A DNA stretch of 64,000 nucleotides from Thalassovita sp. (GTDB taxonomy: Bacteria > Pseudomonadota > Alphaproteobacteria > Rhodobacterales > Rhodobacteraceae): positions 2,536,319 to 2,600,318 of the forward strand of contig CP051233.1 in NCBI GenBank assembly GCA_017792425.1. The letters run 5' to 3'. The position numbers and the translations under genes were made by a program. This document shows positions 45,322-52,996 of this stretch, one piece after another. Positions within the stretch are counted from its first letter, which is position 1. The number at the start of each line of letters is the position of its first letter. The notes beneath the pieces are model-generated. The model did no database searches. It had not been told where the DNA came from and worked only from the letters and a program-made list of their open reading frames with translations.

Positions 45322-45627
45322 TTACCCCTTCATCACATTAATGTCTTCCACGTCGATCGTTCCGCGGTTGCGGAAGAACACGACGAGGATGGCCAGGCCG
45401 ATTGCGGCCTCGGCGGCAGCGACGGTCAGCACGAACAGCGTGAACACCTGGCCCACCAGATCCCCCATGTAAGAGGAGAAGGCGACAAGGTTGATGTTGA
45501 CCGACAGCAGCATCAACTCGATCGACATCAAGAGGATGATCACGTTCTTCCGGTTCAGGAAGAGGCCAAAGATACCTATGACAAACAGCGCGGACGCCAC
45601 TGTCAGGTAATGTTCTATCCCAATCAT
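45322..45627 (-). CDS. nuoK: NADH-quinone oxidoreductase subunit K
   Basis: NuoK is a small membrane subunit of complex I contributing to proton transfer. The 101-residue protein has three hydrophobic helices and the conserved MSIELMLLSVNINLVAF with the membrane-embedded Glu near residue 36, and VAAAEAAIGLAILV with the second Glu near 72. Length matches the family. It is 34 bases after nuoJ and 6 before nuoL. Confidence 0.97.
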   Translation of the reverse strand: MIGIEHYLTVASALFVIGIFGLFLNRKNVIILLMSIELMLLSVNINLVAFSSYMGDLVGQVFTLFVLTVAAAEAAIGLAILVVFFRNRGTIDVEDINVMKG

Positions 45628-45661
45628 TTTTCCCTCGGTCCTTATTCTTCCAGCGGCGGCC

Positions 45662-46270
45662 TTACAGGCCCTGCCCCGGTTTAACGTCTTTCAGTTCCAT
45701 CGCGGTCGCCGGGTCGCGCCACATCTGCGCCAGCACGTTCTGGCGCTTGATGTCGCGGCGGTGGCGCAGGGTCAGCAGGATCGCACCGATCATGGCGACC
45801 AGCAGGATCAGGCCAGCCAGCTGGAACAGCAGGAAGTACTTGTCGTACAGCAACACACCCAGCGCGGCGGTGTTTTCCATGTCCGCCGGGGTGACCGCGC
45901 TGCGCGACGCCTGCGCCATGTCAGAGGTTTCCCAGACGCCGTAGGCCAGCCCCAGTTGCATCAGCAGGATCACACCGATCAGCAGCGCCAACGGCAGGTA
46001 TTTCGCCATTTCCGCCTTCAGTTCGGCAAAATCGACATCCAGCATCATGACGACGAACAGGAACAGAACCGCCACCGCGCCGACGTAGACGATGACCAGA
46101 AGCATCGCCACGAATTCCGCGCCCAGCAGGACGAACAGCCCGGCCGAACTGAGGAAGGCCAGGATCAGCCACAGCACCGAGTGCACGGGGTTGCGGCTGA
46201 CCACGGTGAACAGCCCCCCGACAATGGCGCAGACCGCGAACAGGTAGAATGCCAGCGCTGCAATCGTCAT
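45662..46270 (-). CDS. nuoJ: NADH-quinone oxidoreductase subunit J
   Basis: NuoJ is a membrane subunit of complex I next to NuoK and NuoA. The 202-residue protein has five hydrophobic helices and the family core VHSVLWLILAFLSSAGLFVL, LLGAEFVAMLLVIVYVGAVAVLFLFVVMML with the kinked helix. Its start overlaps the CMD-like gene stop by 4 bases. Confidence 0.96.
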   Translation of the reverse strand: MTIAALAFYLFAVCAIVGGLFTVVSRNPVHSVLWLILAFLSSAGLFVLLGAEFVAMLLVIVYVGAVAVLFLFVVMMLDVDFAELKAEMAKYLPLALLIGVILLMQLGLAYGVWETSDMAQASRSAVTPADMENTAALGVLLYDKYFLLFQLAGLILLVAMIGAILLTLRHRRDIKRQNVLAQMWRDPATAMELKDVKPGQGL

Positions 46271-46674
46271 TTCGTTTTATCCTCTTTGTCGTCCATGACT
46301 TCCTTGGCCAATTCCATGCCTTTGGTCATGGCGGGTATGCCAGCGAACATCGCCATCTGGGCGATGGTCTCGGCGATTTCATCCTTGGTGGCGCCTGCCT
46401 CCAGGGCGTGGCGCACGGTCATCCGCAAGCCCATTTCGTTCTGGGCCCCCTGCATCGTCAGCCCTGCCAGCGTCAGCAGCAGCCGCGTTTTCGCATCCAG
46501 CCCGTCCTTGCTCAGCCCCTTGCCGAACGCCATTTCCATGACTTCCTTGGGCATGGTTGGCCACAGCGCCTCGAACCCTTTCGGCGAAAAGGATTCAAGC
46601 GCCGGGTTAAAGGCCTTGGCCATGGCCTGGGCCTGCTGCATCAGCATTTCGAACGGGTTGGTCGGATCGCTCAT
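46267..46674 (-). CDS. Carboxymuconolactone decarboxylase-like protein within the nuo operon
   Basis: The 135-residue protein resembles the gamma-carboxymuconolactone decarboxylase/AhpD fold: DAKTRLLLTLAGLTMQG, then VRHALEAGATKDEIAETIAQMAMFAGIPA, the helix pair with the conserved His. There is no Cys-x2-Cys, so AhpD-type peroxidase activity is unlikely. It overlaps nuoI and nuoJ by 4 bases each and is thus firmly part of the operon, as I recall for other Rhodobacterales. A role in complex I is unknown; it is not a structural subunit in the classical set. Confidence 0.82.
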   Translation of the reverse strand: MSDPTNPFEMLMQQAQAMAKAFNPALESFSPKGFEALWPTMPKEVMEMAFGKGLSKDGLDAKTRLLLTLAGLTMQGAQNEMGLRMTVRHALEAGATKDEIAETIAQMAMFAGIPAMTKGMELAKEVMDDKEDKTK

Positions 46675-47165
46675 CGGTAGGGTGCATCCAGTTCAAGGTT
46701 GCGGGCGATCTCGGCTTCCCACCGCTCCCCGTTCGCCAGCAGCTTTTCCTTGTCATAGAACAGCTCTTCGCGGGTTTCGGTGGCGAATTCGAAGTTTGGC
46801 CCCTCGACGATCGCATCCACCGGGCAGGCTTCCTGGCAGAAACCGCAGTAGATGCACTTGGTCATGTCGATGTCATAGCGCGTGGTGCGGCGGCTGCCGT
46901 CGTCGCGCGGTTCAGCGTCGATGGTGATCGCCTGCGCGGGACAGATTGCTTCGCACAGTTTGCAGGCGATGCAACGCTCTTCCCCGTTGGGATAGCGGCG
47001 TAGCGCGTGTTCACCGCGGAAACGCGGCGACAGCGGGCCTTTTTCGTGCGGGTAGTTCAGGGTGGCCTTGGGGGCGAAGAAGTACTTCAGCCCCAGTTGG
47101 AACCCTTTAACGAAGTCGGCCAGCAGGAAATACTTGGCCGCGCGTCCATAGTCGATCGATGCCAT
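46671..47165 (-). CDS. nuoI: NADH-quinone oxidoreductase subunit I
   Basis: NuoI carries the iron-sulfur clusters N6a and N6b in the peripheral arm of complex I. The 164-residue protein has two ferredoxin-type motifs, CIACKLCEAICP and CIYCGFCQEACP, with Pro after each fourth Cys, giving two [4Fe-4S] clusters. GEHALRRYPNGEERC lies before the first. Length is normal for the alphaproteobacterial form. It follows nuoH by 3 bases and overlaps the CMD-like gene. Confidence 0.97.
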   Translation of the reverse strand: MASIDYGRAAKYFLLADFVKGFQLGLKYFFAPKATLNYPHEKGPLSPRFRGEHALRRYPNGEERCIACKLCEAICPAQAITIDAEPRDDGSRRTTRYDIDMTKCIYCGFCQEACPVDAIVEGPNFEFATETREELFYDKEKLLANGERWEAEIARNLELDAPYR

Positions 47166-47168
47166 TGA

Positions 47169-48206
47169 TCAGCCTCCAATCGCCCAGCGGGCATATGCGC
47201 CGCCGAATGCTTCGAATTTTGCAAGGAATGCCACGATGACGACCCAGCCCAGCGACAGCGGCAGGAACACCTTCCAGCCGATCCGCATCAGCTGGTCGTA
47301 GCGATAGCGCGGGGTGATCGCCTTCACCATCGCGAAGATGAAGAAGAAGAACGCCATCTTGCCCACCATCCACAGCACGCCATCAGGCAGGCCGGGGATC
47401 GGCGACAGCCAGCCGCCAAAGAACAGCAGCGTGGTCAGCGCACACATCAGGAAGATCGCGATGTATTCACCGGCCATGAACAGCAGGAACGGGGTCGCGC
47501 TGTATTCCACCTGGTAACCGGCCACCAATTCCGATTCCGCTTCGGGCAGGTCGAACGGCGGGCGGTTGGTTTCGGCCAGCGCCGAGATGAAGAACAGGAA
47601 CACCATCGGGAAGTGCGGCAACCAGTACCAGCTGAAGAAGCCATAGCTGCCGTCCTGCGCACGCACGATGTCGCCAAAGTTCATCGAACCCGTAGAGATG
47701 ATGATGCCGATGATGATCAGGCCGATGCTGACCTCGTAGGAAATCATCTGCGCGGCGGACCGCAGCGACCCCAGGAACGGGTATTTCGAGTTCGAGGCCC
47801 AGCCACCCATGATCACGCCGTACACCTCGAGCGAGGAGACCGCGAAGACGAACAGGATCGCAACGTTGATGTCCGACAGCACCCAGCCGTCATTGAACGG
47901 GATCACCGCCCAGGCCAGGATCGCCAGCACGAAAGAGGTCAGCGGCGCCAGGATGAACACCGGCTTGTCGGCCCCGGCGGGGATGACCACCTCTTTCAGC
48001 ACGTATTTCAGGGCGTCCGCCACCGACTGCAGCAGGCCGAAGACGCCCACCACGTTGGGGCCGCGGCGCATCTGGACGGCGGCCCAGATCTTGCGGTCGC
48101 CATAGACCAGGAACAGCAGAGAGATCATCACGAAGGCCACGATGGCCAGCGACTGCGCGACTAGGATGATCGCTATTCCGAAGGGGGTGGTAAAGAAGTC
48201 TGCCAT
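47169..48206 (-). CDS. nuoH: NADH-quinone oxidoreductase subunit H
   Basis: NuoH is the membrane subunit that forms part of the quinone-binding site and links peripheral and membrane arms. The 345-residue protein has eight or so helices, with the family signature VYGDRKIWAAVQMRRGPNVVG and ALAETNRPPFDLPEAESELV, the acidic loop facing the quinone cavity. In many family members the first signature reads ER-K; here DR-K is present. It lies 8 bases after the small lipoprotein gene and 3 before nuoI. Confidence 0.97.
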   Translation of the reverse strand: MADFFTTPFGIAIILVAQSLAIVAFVMISLLFLVYGDRKIWAAVQMRRGPNVVGVFGLLQSVADALKYVLKEVVIPAGADKPVFILAPLTSFVLAILAWAVIPFNDGWVLSDINVAILFVFAVSSLEVYGVIMGGWASNSKYPFLGSLRSAAQMISYEVSIGLIIIGIIISTGSMNFGDIVRAQDGSYGFFSWYWLPHFPMVFLFFISALAETNRPPFDLPEAESELVAGYQVEYSATPFLLFMAGEYIAIFLMCALTTLLFFGGWLSPIPGLPDGVLWMVGKMAFFFFIFAMVKAITPRYRYDQLMRIGWKVFLPLSLGWVVIVAFLAKFEAFGGAYARWAIGG

Positions 48207-48213
48207 TAGGTCC

Positions 48214-48606
48214 TCACACCGTCGGTATTCCGTTTTCCGCGCAATGCGCGACGACGACTTCGGCGTCGATCGTCATCACTCCGCGAGGCAGCGCGGGCGA
48301 GATGGTATAAATCGCATCCCCTCGCCACAGGCTGCCCTGTTGCTCTATGTTCGTGCGCAGGTGGCGCGCGAAACCGTATCCGCGGATCATCGCGTATTGT
48401 GCAGCCGCACATTCCGCGTAATCCGCCACATCCTCGCCCGTGCGGGCGCCCGTCATGGCGACATGGAAATTCACCAGGTCACCATCCAGCAGCTGCGTCT
48501 CGATCCCCTGATAGGCCGGCCGGAACGGCGCCGCTTCCGGTTGCGCATTCACGCAACCGGCCAGCACGCCCGTCAGGCCCAGGGATATGAACGCGGCGCG
48601 GATCAT
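48214..48606 (-). CDS. Small predicted lipoprotein between nuoG and nuoH
   Basis: The 130-residue product begins with a lipoprotein signal peptide, MIRAAFISLGLTGVLAGC, with the lipobox LAGC. The mature part has few clues: LLDGDLVNFHVAMTGA, DYAECAAAQYAMIRGYGFARH, and a short beta-rich C-terminus ending in a Cys-containing VVVAHCAENG. No family is recognised. ATG at 48606 overlaps the nuoG stop (TGATG); a GTG 3 bases upstream is the alternative. Its location within the operon implies co-expression with complex I; an assembly or envelope role is only inferred. Confidence 0.75.
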   Translation of the reverse strand: MIRAAFISLGLTGVLAGCVNAQPEAAPFRPAYQGIETQLLDGDLVNFHVAMTGARTGEDVADYAECAAAQYAMIRGYGFARHLRTNIEQQGSLWRGDAIYTISPALPRGVMTIDAEVVVAHCAENGIPTV

Positions 48607-50624
48607 CACTCGGCCGCCACCGGGGTTGCCACGCGGGCCTTGGCGTTGGCCGCCAGTTCCCCCATCAGCGCCGAAGCGCGGGCGATCGGGTTTGTCAAAT
48701 AGAACTGATCGTCCGAGGCGATGGCCAGACGGAAATCCCCAGCCTTCAGGTTGGCCGTTTCCAGCGCCTGCCAGTCGTTCTCGATCACTTCGTCGATCTG
48801 TGCCAGATGCGGAACCTCTGCCACCAGCGCCTGACGCAGCTGCGCCAGCGTGTCATAGGGCAGAGCCGAGCCCAGCTCGGCGCTCAGCGCACGCAGGATG
48901 GCCCAGTTTTCCTTGGCCTCACCCGGCGCGAACCCGGCGCGCATTGCCAGTTGCGGGCGGCCTTCGGTGTTCACGAACAGGCCGTTTTCCTCGGTATAGG
49001 CTGCACCCGGCAGGATGATGTCGGCGCGGTGTGCGCCACGGTCGCCGTGGCTGCCCTGGTAGATCACCACCGGGCCAGCGCCGACTTCCACCTCGTCCGC
49101 ACCCAGGTTGAAAATCACCTCGGCCCCGTCCATCGCCTTTTCCAGGCCGCCTTCGGTGACAGCACCCAGATCCATCGCGCCAACGCGGCTGGCCGCACCA
49201 TGCAGAACCAGCATCTTGCCGCCCAGCTTTTCGGTCAGCGCCTGTGCCTGTGCCAGAACCTTGATGCCGTCGCCCTCGGTAATGGCGCCCTGCCCCACGA
49301 TCACGACCGCGCCTTCGGTGGCGGCGGCATCAGCCACTGCGCCCATCAGCGCCTCGCGACCGTTGCCCAGATGGGCCACGTCATAGGTCAGGTCGGCCTT
49401 CGGGCCGATCACGCGGACATCCGCGCCCTTGGTCCAGGCCTTGCGGATACGGGCATTCAGAACCGGGGCTTCGTTGCGCGGGTTGGTTCCGATCAGGTAA
49501 ACCACCTTGGCGGTGTCCAGATCCTCGATCGCGGCGGTGCCCACATAGGCCGAACGGTTGCCCGCTGGCAGCACGGCGCCGTTGGTGCGCGACTCAATGG
49601 TTCCACCCAGACCGTCGACGATCTGCTTCAGCGCATAGACAGCTTCGACCGGGGCCAGATCGCCAACCAGCGCGGCAACCTTCTTGCCTTTCATCGCGGC
49701 AGCGGCGGCGGTCAACGCCTCGGTCCAGGACGCCTTACGCAGTTTGCCGTTCTCGCGGATATAGGGGGTATCCAGGCGCTGGCGGCGCAGGCCGTCCCAG
49801 ACAAAGCGCGACTTGTCGCTCAACCATTCCTCGTTCACGCCGTCGTGGTTGCGCGGCATGATACGCATCACTTCGCGGCCCTTGGTGTCCACGCGGATGT
49901 TGCTGCCCAGGGCGTCCATCACGTCGATGGTTTCGGTCTTGGTCAGTTCCCACGGGCGGGCGGTAAAGGCATAGGGCTTCGACACCAGCGCGCCCACCGG
50001 GCACAGGTCGATGATATTGCCCTGCATGTTCGATACCAGCGTTTCGTTCAGGTAGCTGGTGATTTCGCTGTCTTCGCCGCGCCCGGTCTGACCCATCTGG
50101 GTGATGCCGGCGACCTCGGTGGTGAAGCGCACGCAGCGGGTGCAGCTGATGCAGCGGGTCATGTGGGTTTCGACAAGCGGCCCAAGGTTCAGGTCTTCGG
50201 TGGCGCGCTTGGGTTCGCGGTAGCGGCTGAAATCCACGCCATAGGCCATGGCCTGATCCTGCAAGTCGCATTCGCCACCCTGGTCGCAGATCGGGCAATC
50301 CAGCGGGTGGTTGATCAGCAGGAACTCCATCACGCCTTCGCGGGCCTTCTTGACCATGGGCGAGTTGGTTTTCACCACCGGCGGCTGGCCTTCAGGCCCC
50401 GGGCGCAGGTCACGAACCTGCATCGCGCAAGAGGCGGCGGGCTTGGGCGGGCCGCCGACGACCTCGACCAGGCACATGCGGCAGTTGCCCGCGATCGACA
50501 GACGCTCGTGATAGCAGAAACGCGGCACCTCTACCCCGGCCTGTTCGCAGGCCTGTATCAGGGTCATCGCCCCTTCCACTTCGATCTCGGTCTCGTCGAT
50601 GATGACTTTGCGTAGGTCAGACAT
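48606..50624 (-). CDS. nuoG: NADH-quinone oxidoreductase subunit G
   Basis: NuoG is the large iron-sulfur subunit that passes electrons along the peripheral arm. The 672-residue protein has an N-terminal [2Fe-2S] ferredoxin region (RFCYHERLSIAGNCRMCLVE), a His-Cys3 cluster site (HPLDCPICDQGGECDLQD), a further [4Fe-4S] pair (MTRCISCTRCVRF) and then a long molybdopterin-oxidoreductase-like part without a visible cofactor Cys. Its stop overlaps the start of the small lipoprotein gene. The length is close to mitochondrial-type NuoG and shorter than E. coli's. Confidence 0.97.
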   Translation of the reverse strand: MSDLRKVIIDETEIEVEGAMTLIQACEQAGVEVPRFCYHERLSIAGNCRMCLVEVVGGPPKPAASCAMQVRDLRPGPEGQPPVVKTNSPMVKKAREGVMEFLLINHPLDCPICDQGGECDLQDQAMAYGVDFSRYREPKRATEDLNLGPLVETHMTRCISCTRCVRFTTEVAGITQMGQTGRGEDSEITSYLNETLVSNMQGNIIDLCPVGALVSKPYAFTARPWELTKTETIDVMDALGSNIRVDTKGREVMRIMPRNHDGVNEEWLSDKSRFVWDGLRRQRLDTPYIRENGKLRKASWTEALTAAAAAMKGKKVAALVGDLAPVEAVYALKQIVDGLGGTIESRTNGAVLPAGNRSAYVGTAAIEDLDTAKVVYLIGTNPRNEAPVLNARIRKAWTKGADVRVIGPKADLTYDVAHLGNGREALMGAVADAAATEGAVVIVGQGAITEGDGIKVLAQAQALTEKLGGKMLVLHGAASRVGAMDLGAVTEGGLEKAMDGAEVIFNLGADEVEVGAGPVVIYQGSHGDRGAHRADIILPGAAYTEENGLFVNTEGRPQLAMRAGFAPGEAKENWAILRALSAELGSALPYDTLAQLRQALVAEVPHLAQIDEVIENDWQALETANLKAGDFRLAIASDDQFYLTNPIARASALMGELAANAKARVATPVAAE

Positions 50625-50630
50625 GGGGTC

Positions 50631-51113
50631 TCACTTTGCTTTCAGTAATTGGCCGATCCGGCTGTCCTTGGCGATCTCGGCACGGCCGAGCTTGCACAGG
50701 GTATCCGGGTCGGCGTCGCTTACGCCGTTGGCTTTCAGGTAGGCTTCGCCACGGGCACGCATCCGCGCCTTTTCCTCTTTGGAGTCGACGTAGGCCTTGA
50801 TCTCTTGCTTGCTGTAACCCAGCTCCAGCGCGCGGTTTTCCAGCGCGTTGATGTAATTCAGCGCCCGGAACATCCGGGCGGAAATGCCGGTGCATTCCTT
50901 GCGAATCCTGTCTGCAACCGCGACGGCGAAAAGACCGTCGTTGATTTCGGCAACCTCGCGCAGCGGCGGGCGTGCCTGGGCCGACGCGGCCATTGCCAAG
51001 GTTGCGGCCAGGATCACCGGCAACGCAACGCGCTTGTCGCCTGCCTCCCGCATAGAACGGAGGGCGCGACAGAGCGATGCCCGGACCGAGGATATGACAC
51101 GTCCTGTCGTCAT
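50631..51113 (-). CDS. DUF5333-like exported protein in the nuo operon
   Basis: The C-terminal 125 residues match the DUF5333 type found in Rhodobacterales: RPPLREVAEINDGLFAVAVA, then CTGISARMFRALNYINALE, GYSKQEIKAYVDSKEEKARM and LCKLGRAEIAKDSRIGQLL. A signal peptide (VALPVILAATLAMAASAQA) precedes it. Start: ATG at 51113 overlaps the stop of the lipoprotein gene upstream by 4 bases and gives 160 residues; ATG at 51053 would give a tidier signal peptide. Two Cys residues may form a disulfide. Function unknown; it lies 6 bases before nuoG. Confidence 0.78.
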   Translation of the reverse strand: MTTGRVISSVRASLCRALRSMREAGDKRVALPVILAATLAMAASAQARPPLREVAEINDGLFAVAVADRIRKECTGISARMFRALNYINALENRALELGYSKQEIKAYVDSKEEKARMRARGEAYLKANGVSDADPDTLCKLGRAEIAKDSRIGQLLKAK

Positions 51114-51460
51114 ACCTTGCAACGTCCCCGCATGATCAGCGTGTCCTTGTCGGTCAGAACGGCGCGATCCTGGCTTTCGGCCACCGCCAGCCATTCCAGG
51201 CTGGAGTTGCCGAATTTCACAACGCAATACCGGGTCGCTTCATAGCGGCCCGCGTCCTCGGCGCCGGTCAGGCTGCGGCTGGCATCCTTCACCGTCACTT
51301 CGAACATGCGCCGGTCTTCCTTCATCGGGCTAAGCGAGGTCTTGAACCGGTGGCCGTCAAAGGTCAGGCGCTGCTTGTCGCCCTTCAGCTTCTCGCCGAT
51401 ACCGCAAGAGGCGACCAGCCCCGCGCACGCCATGATCAGAACCGCACCGCGCATGGACAT
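51110..51460 (-). CDS. Small predicted lipoprotein between nuoF and the DUF5333-like gene
   Basis: The 116-residue product has a lipoprotein signal peptide with lipobox VASC (GAVLIMACAGLVASCG). The mature part is mostly beta-strand with charged residues: KQRLTFDGHRFKTSLSP, FEVTVKDASRSL, YEATRYCVVKFG and TLIMRGRC. No family is recognised. The ATG overlaps the nuoF stop (TAATG), and its stop overlaps the following gene, so it is translationally coupled in the operon. It may sit in the inner or outer membrane facing the periplasm. Confidence 0.75.
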   Translation of the reverse strand: MSMRGAVLIMACAGLVASCGIGEKLKGDKQRLTFDGHRFKTSLSPMKEDRRMFEVTVKDASRSLTGAEDAGRYEATRYCVVKFGNSSLEWLAVAESQDRAVLTDKDTLIMRGRCKV

Positions 51461-52758
51461 TACTCCGCCGCGACGGCGCTGATGCGCCCGGTTTTCTGCG
51501 CCTTGATGCGATCCTCGATCACGTCACGGAAGTTACGGATCAGGCCCTGGATCGGCCAGGCCGCCGCGTCGCCAAGCGCACAGATGGTGTGGCCTTCGAC
51601 CTGCTTGGTCACATCCCAAAGCATGTCGATTTCTTCGGGTTCGGCCTCGCCCTTTACCAGGCGGTCCATCACGCGCATCATCCAGCCGGTGCCTTCGCGG
51701 CACGGGGTACACTGGCCGCAGCTTTCGTGCTTGTAGAACTTGGACAGACGCCAGATCGCCTTCACGATATCGGTCTGCTTGTCCATCACGATCACCGCCG
51801 CGGTGCCCAGGCCGGACCCCAGTTCGCCGCGCAGGTAATCGAAGTCCATGATCGCGTCTTTCATCTTCTCGCCGCGCACGCAGGGCACGGACGATCCGCC
51901 GGGGATCACCGCCAGCAGGTTGTCCCAGCCGCCACGGATGCCGCCGCAATGCTTCTCGATCAGTTCCTCGAACGGGATCGACATCGCCTCTTCGACGACG
52001 CAGGGGTTGTTGACGTGGCCGGAAATGGCGAACAGCTTGGTACCCGCGTTGTTCTGGCGGCCGAAACCTGCAAACCACGACGCGCCACGGCGCAGGATGG
52101 TCGGCACGACGGCGATGGATTCCACGTTGTTCACGGTGGTCGGGCAGCCATACAGACCCGCACCCGCCGGGAACGGCGGCTTCATCCGGGGCATGCCCTT
52201 CTTGCCTTCCAGCGATTCAATCAGTGCGGTTTCCTCGCCGCAGATATAGGCGCCGGCGCCGTGATGCAGGAACAGGTCGAAATCAAAGCCGGACCCGGCG
52301 GCGTTCTTGCCCAGCAGACCCGCGTCATAGGCTTCGTCCACGGCCGCCTGCAGCGCCTCACGCTCGCGGATGTATTCGCCGCGCAGGTAGATATAGCAGG
52401 TGTTGGCGTTCATCGCGAAAGACGCGATCAGCGCGCCCTCGATCAGCGTGTGCGGATCGTGGCGCATGATTTCGCGGTCCTTGCAGGTGCCAGGTTCCGA
52501 TTCATCCGCGTTGATCACCAGATAGGCCGGGCGACCATCGCTTTCCTTGGGCATGAAGGACCACTTCAACCCGGTCGGGAAGCCCGCGCCGCCACGTCCA
52601 CGCAGACCGCTGGCCTTCATCTCGTTGATGATCCAGTCGCGGCCCTTCTGGATGATCCCGGCGGTTCCGTCCCAATGCCCACGGGCGCGGGCACCCGCAA
52701 GGGTCCGCTCGTGCATGCCGTAGATATTGGTAAAGATACGGTCTTGATCCTTCAGCAT
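51460..52758 (-). CDS. nuoF: NADH-quinone oxidoreductase subunit F
   Basis: NuoF holds FMN and the NADH site of complex I, plus cluster N3. The 432-residue protein has the nucleotide/FMN region GLRGRGGAGFPTGLKW (near residue 53), INADESEPGTCKDRE, HHGAGAYICGEETALIESLEG and the [4Fe-4S] motif ESCGQCTPCREGTGW with its fourth Cys further on. Length and motifs are standard. It is 4 bases after the DUF5337-like gene. Confidence 0.98.
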   Translation of the reverse strand: MLKDQDRIFTNIYGMHERTLAGARARGHWDGTAGIIQKGRDWIINEMKASGLRGRGGAGFPTGLKWSFMPKESDGRPAYLVINADESEPGTCKDREIMRHDPHTLIEGALIASFAMNANTCYIYLRGEYIREREALQAAVDEAYDAGLLGKNAAGSGFDFDLFLHHGAGAYICGEETALIESLEGKKGMPRMKPPFPAGAGLYGCPTTVNNVESIAVVPTILRRGASWFAGFGRQNNAGTKLFAISGHVNNPCVVEEAMSIPFEELIEKHCGGIRGGWDNLLAVIPGGSSVPCVRGEKMKDAIMDFDYLRGELGSGLGTAAVIVMDKQTDIVKAIWRLSKFYKHESCGQCTPCREGTGWMMRVMDRLVKGEAEPEEIDMLWDVTKQVEGHTICALGDAAAWPIQGLIRNFRDVIEDRIKAQKTGRISAVAAE

Positions 52759-52762
52759 CCGT

Positions 52763-52984
52763 TTACCTCTGATCGTTTTGGCGCGCGCGCCAGATTTGAT
52801 AGATCATCGCGATGGCCAGAACGAACCCGGCCAGGGCGATCAGGTCGAACAACGCGCGTGTGCGGTTGTCCAGACCCAGTTGTCCTCCGACAAGGTTGGC
52901 CAGAACCCAGAACACACCTGTCCCCGCGATCAGCAGCGCAACCTTGCGCCCCTTGCGTGCCAGTTCTGCGTCCCGATCAGCCAT
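52763..52984 (-). CDS. DUF5337-like small membrane protein
   Basis: The 73-residue protein has a charged start (MADRDAELARKGRKVA) and two hydrophobic helices, LLIAGTGVFWVLANLVGG and LFDLIALAGFVLAIAMIYQIW. This matches the short DUF5337 proteins I associate with Rhodobacterales nuo operons. It lies 12 bases after nuoE and 4 before nuoF. It is probably an inner-membrane accessory or assembly protein for complex I; that role is inferred from the fixed location only. Confidence 0.8.
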   Translation of the reverse strand: MADRDAELARKGRKVALLIAGTGVFWVLANLVGGQLGLDNRTRALFDLIALAGFVLAIAMIYQIWRARQNDQR

Positions 52985-52996
52985 CCCTCATCCGCC

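Noticed and set aside
43231..45684. Plus-strand open frame of 817 codons opposite nuoL and nuoK
   Set aside because: Same reason: antisense to conserved subunits, His/Gln-rich product without recognisable motifs.
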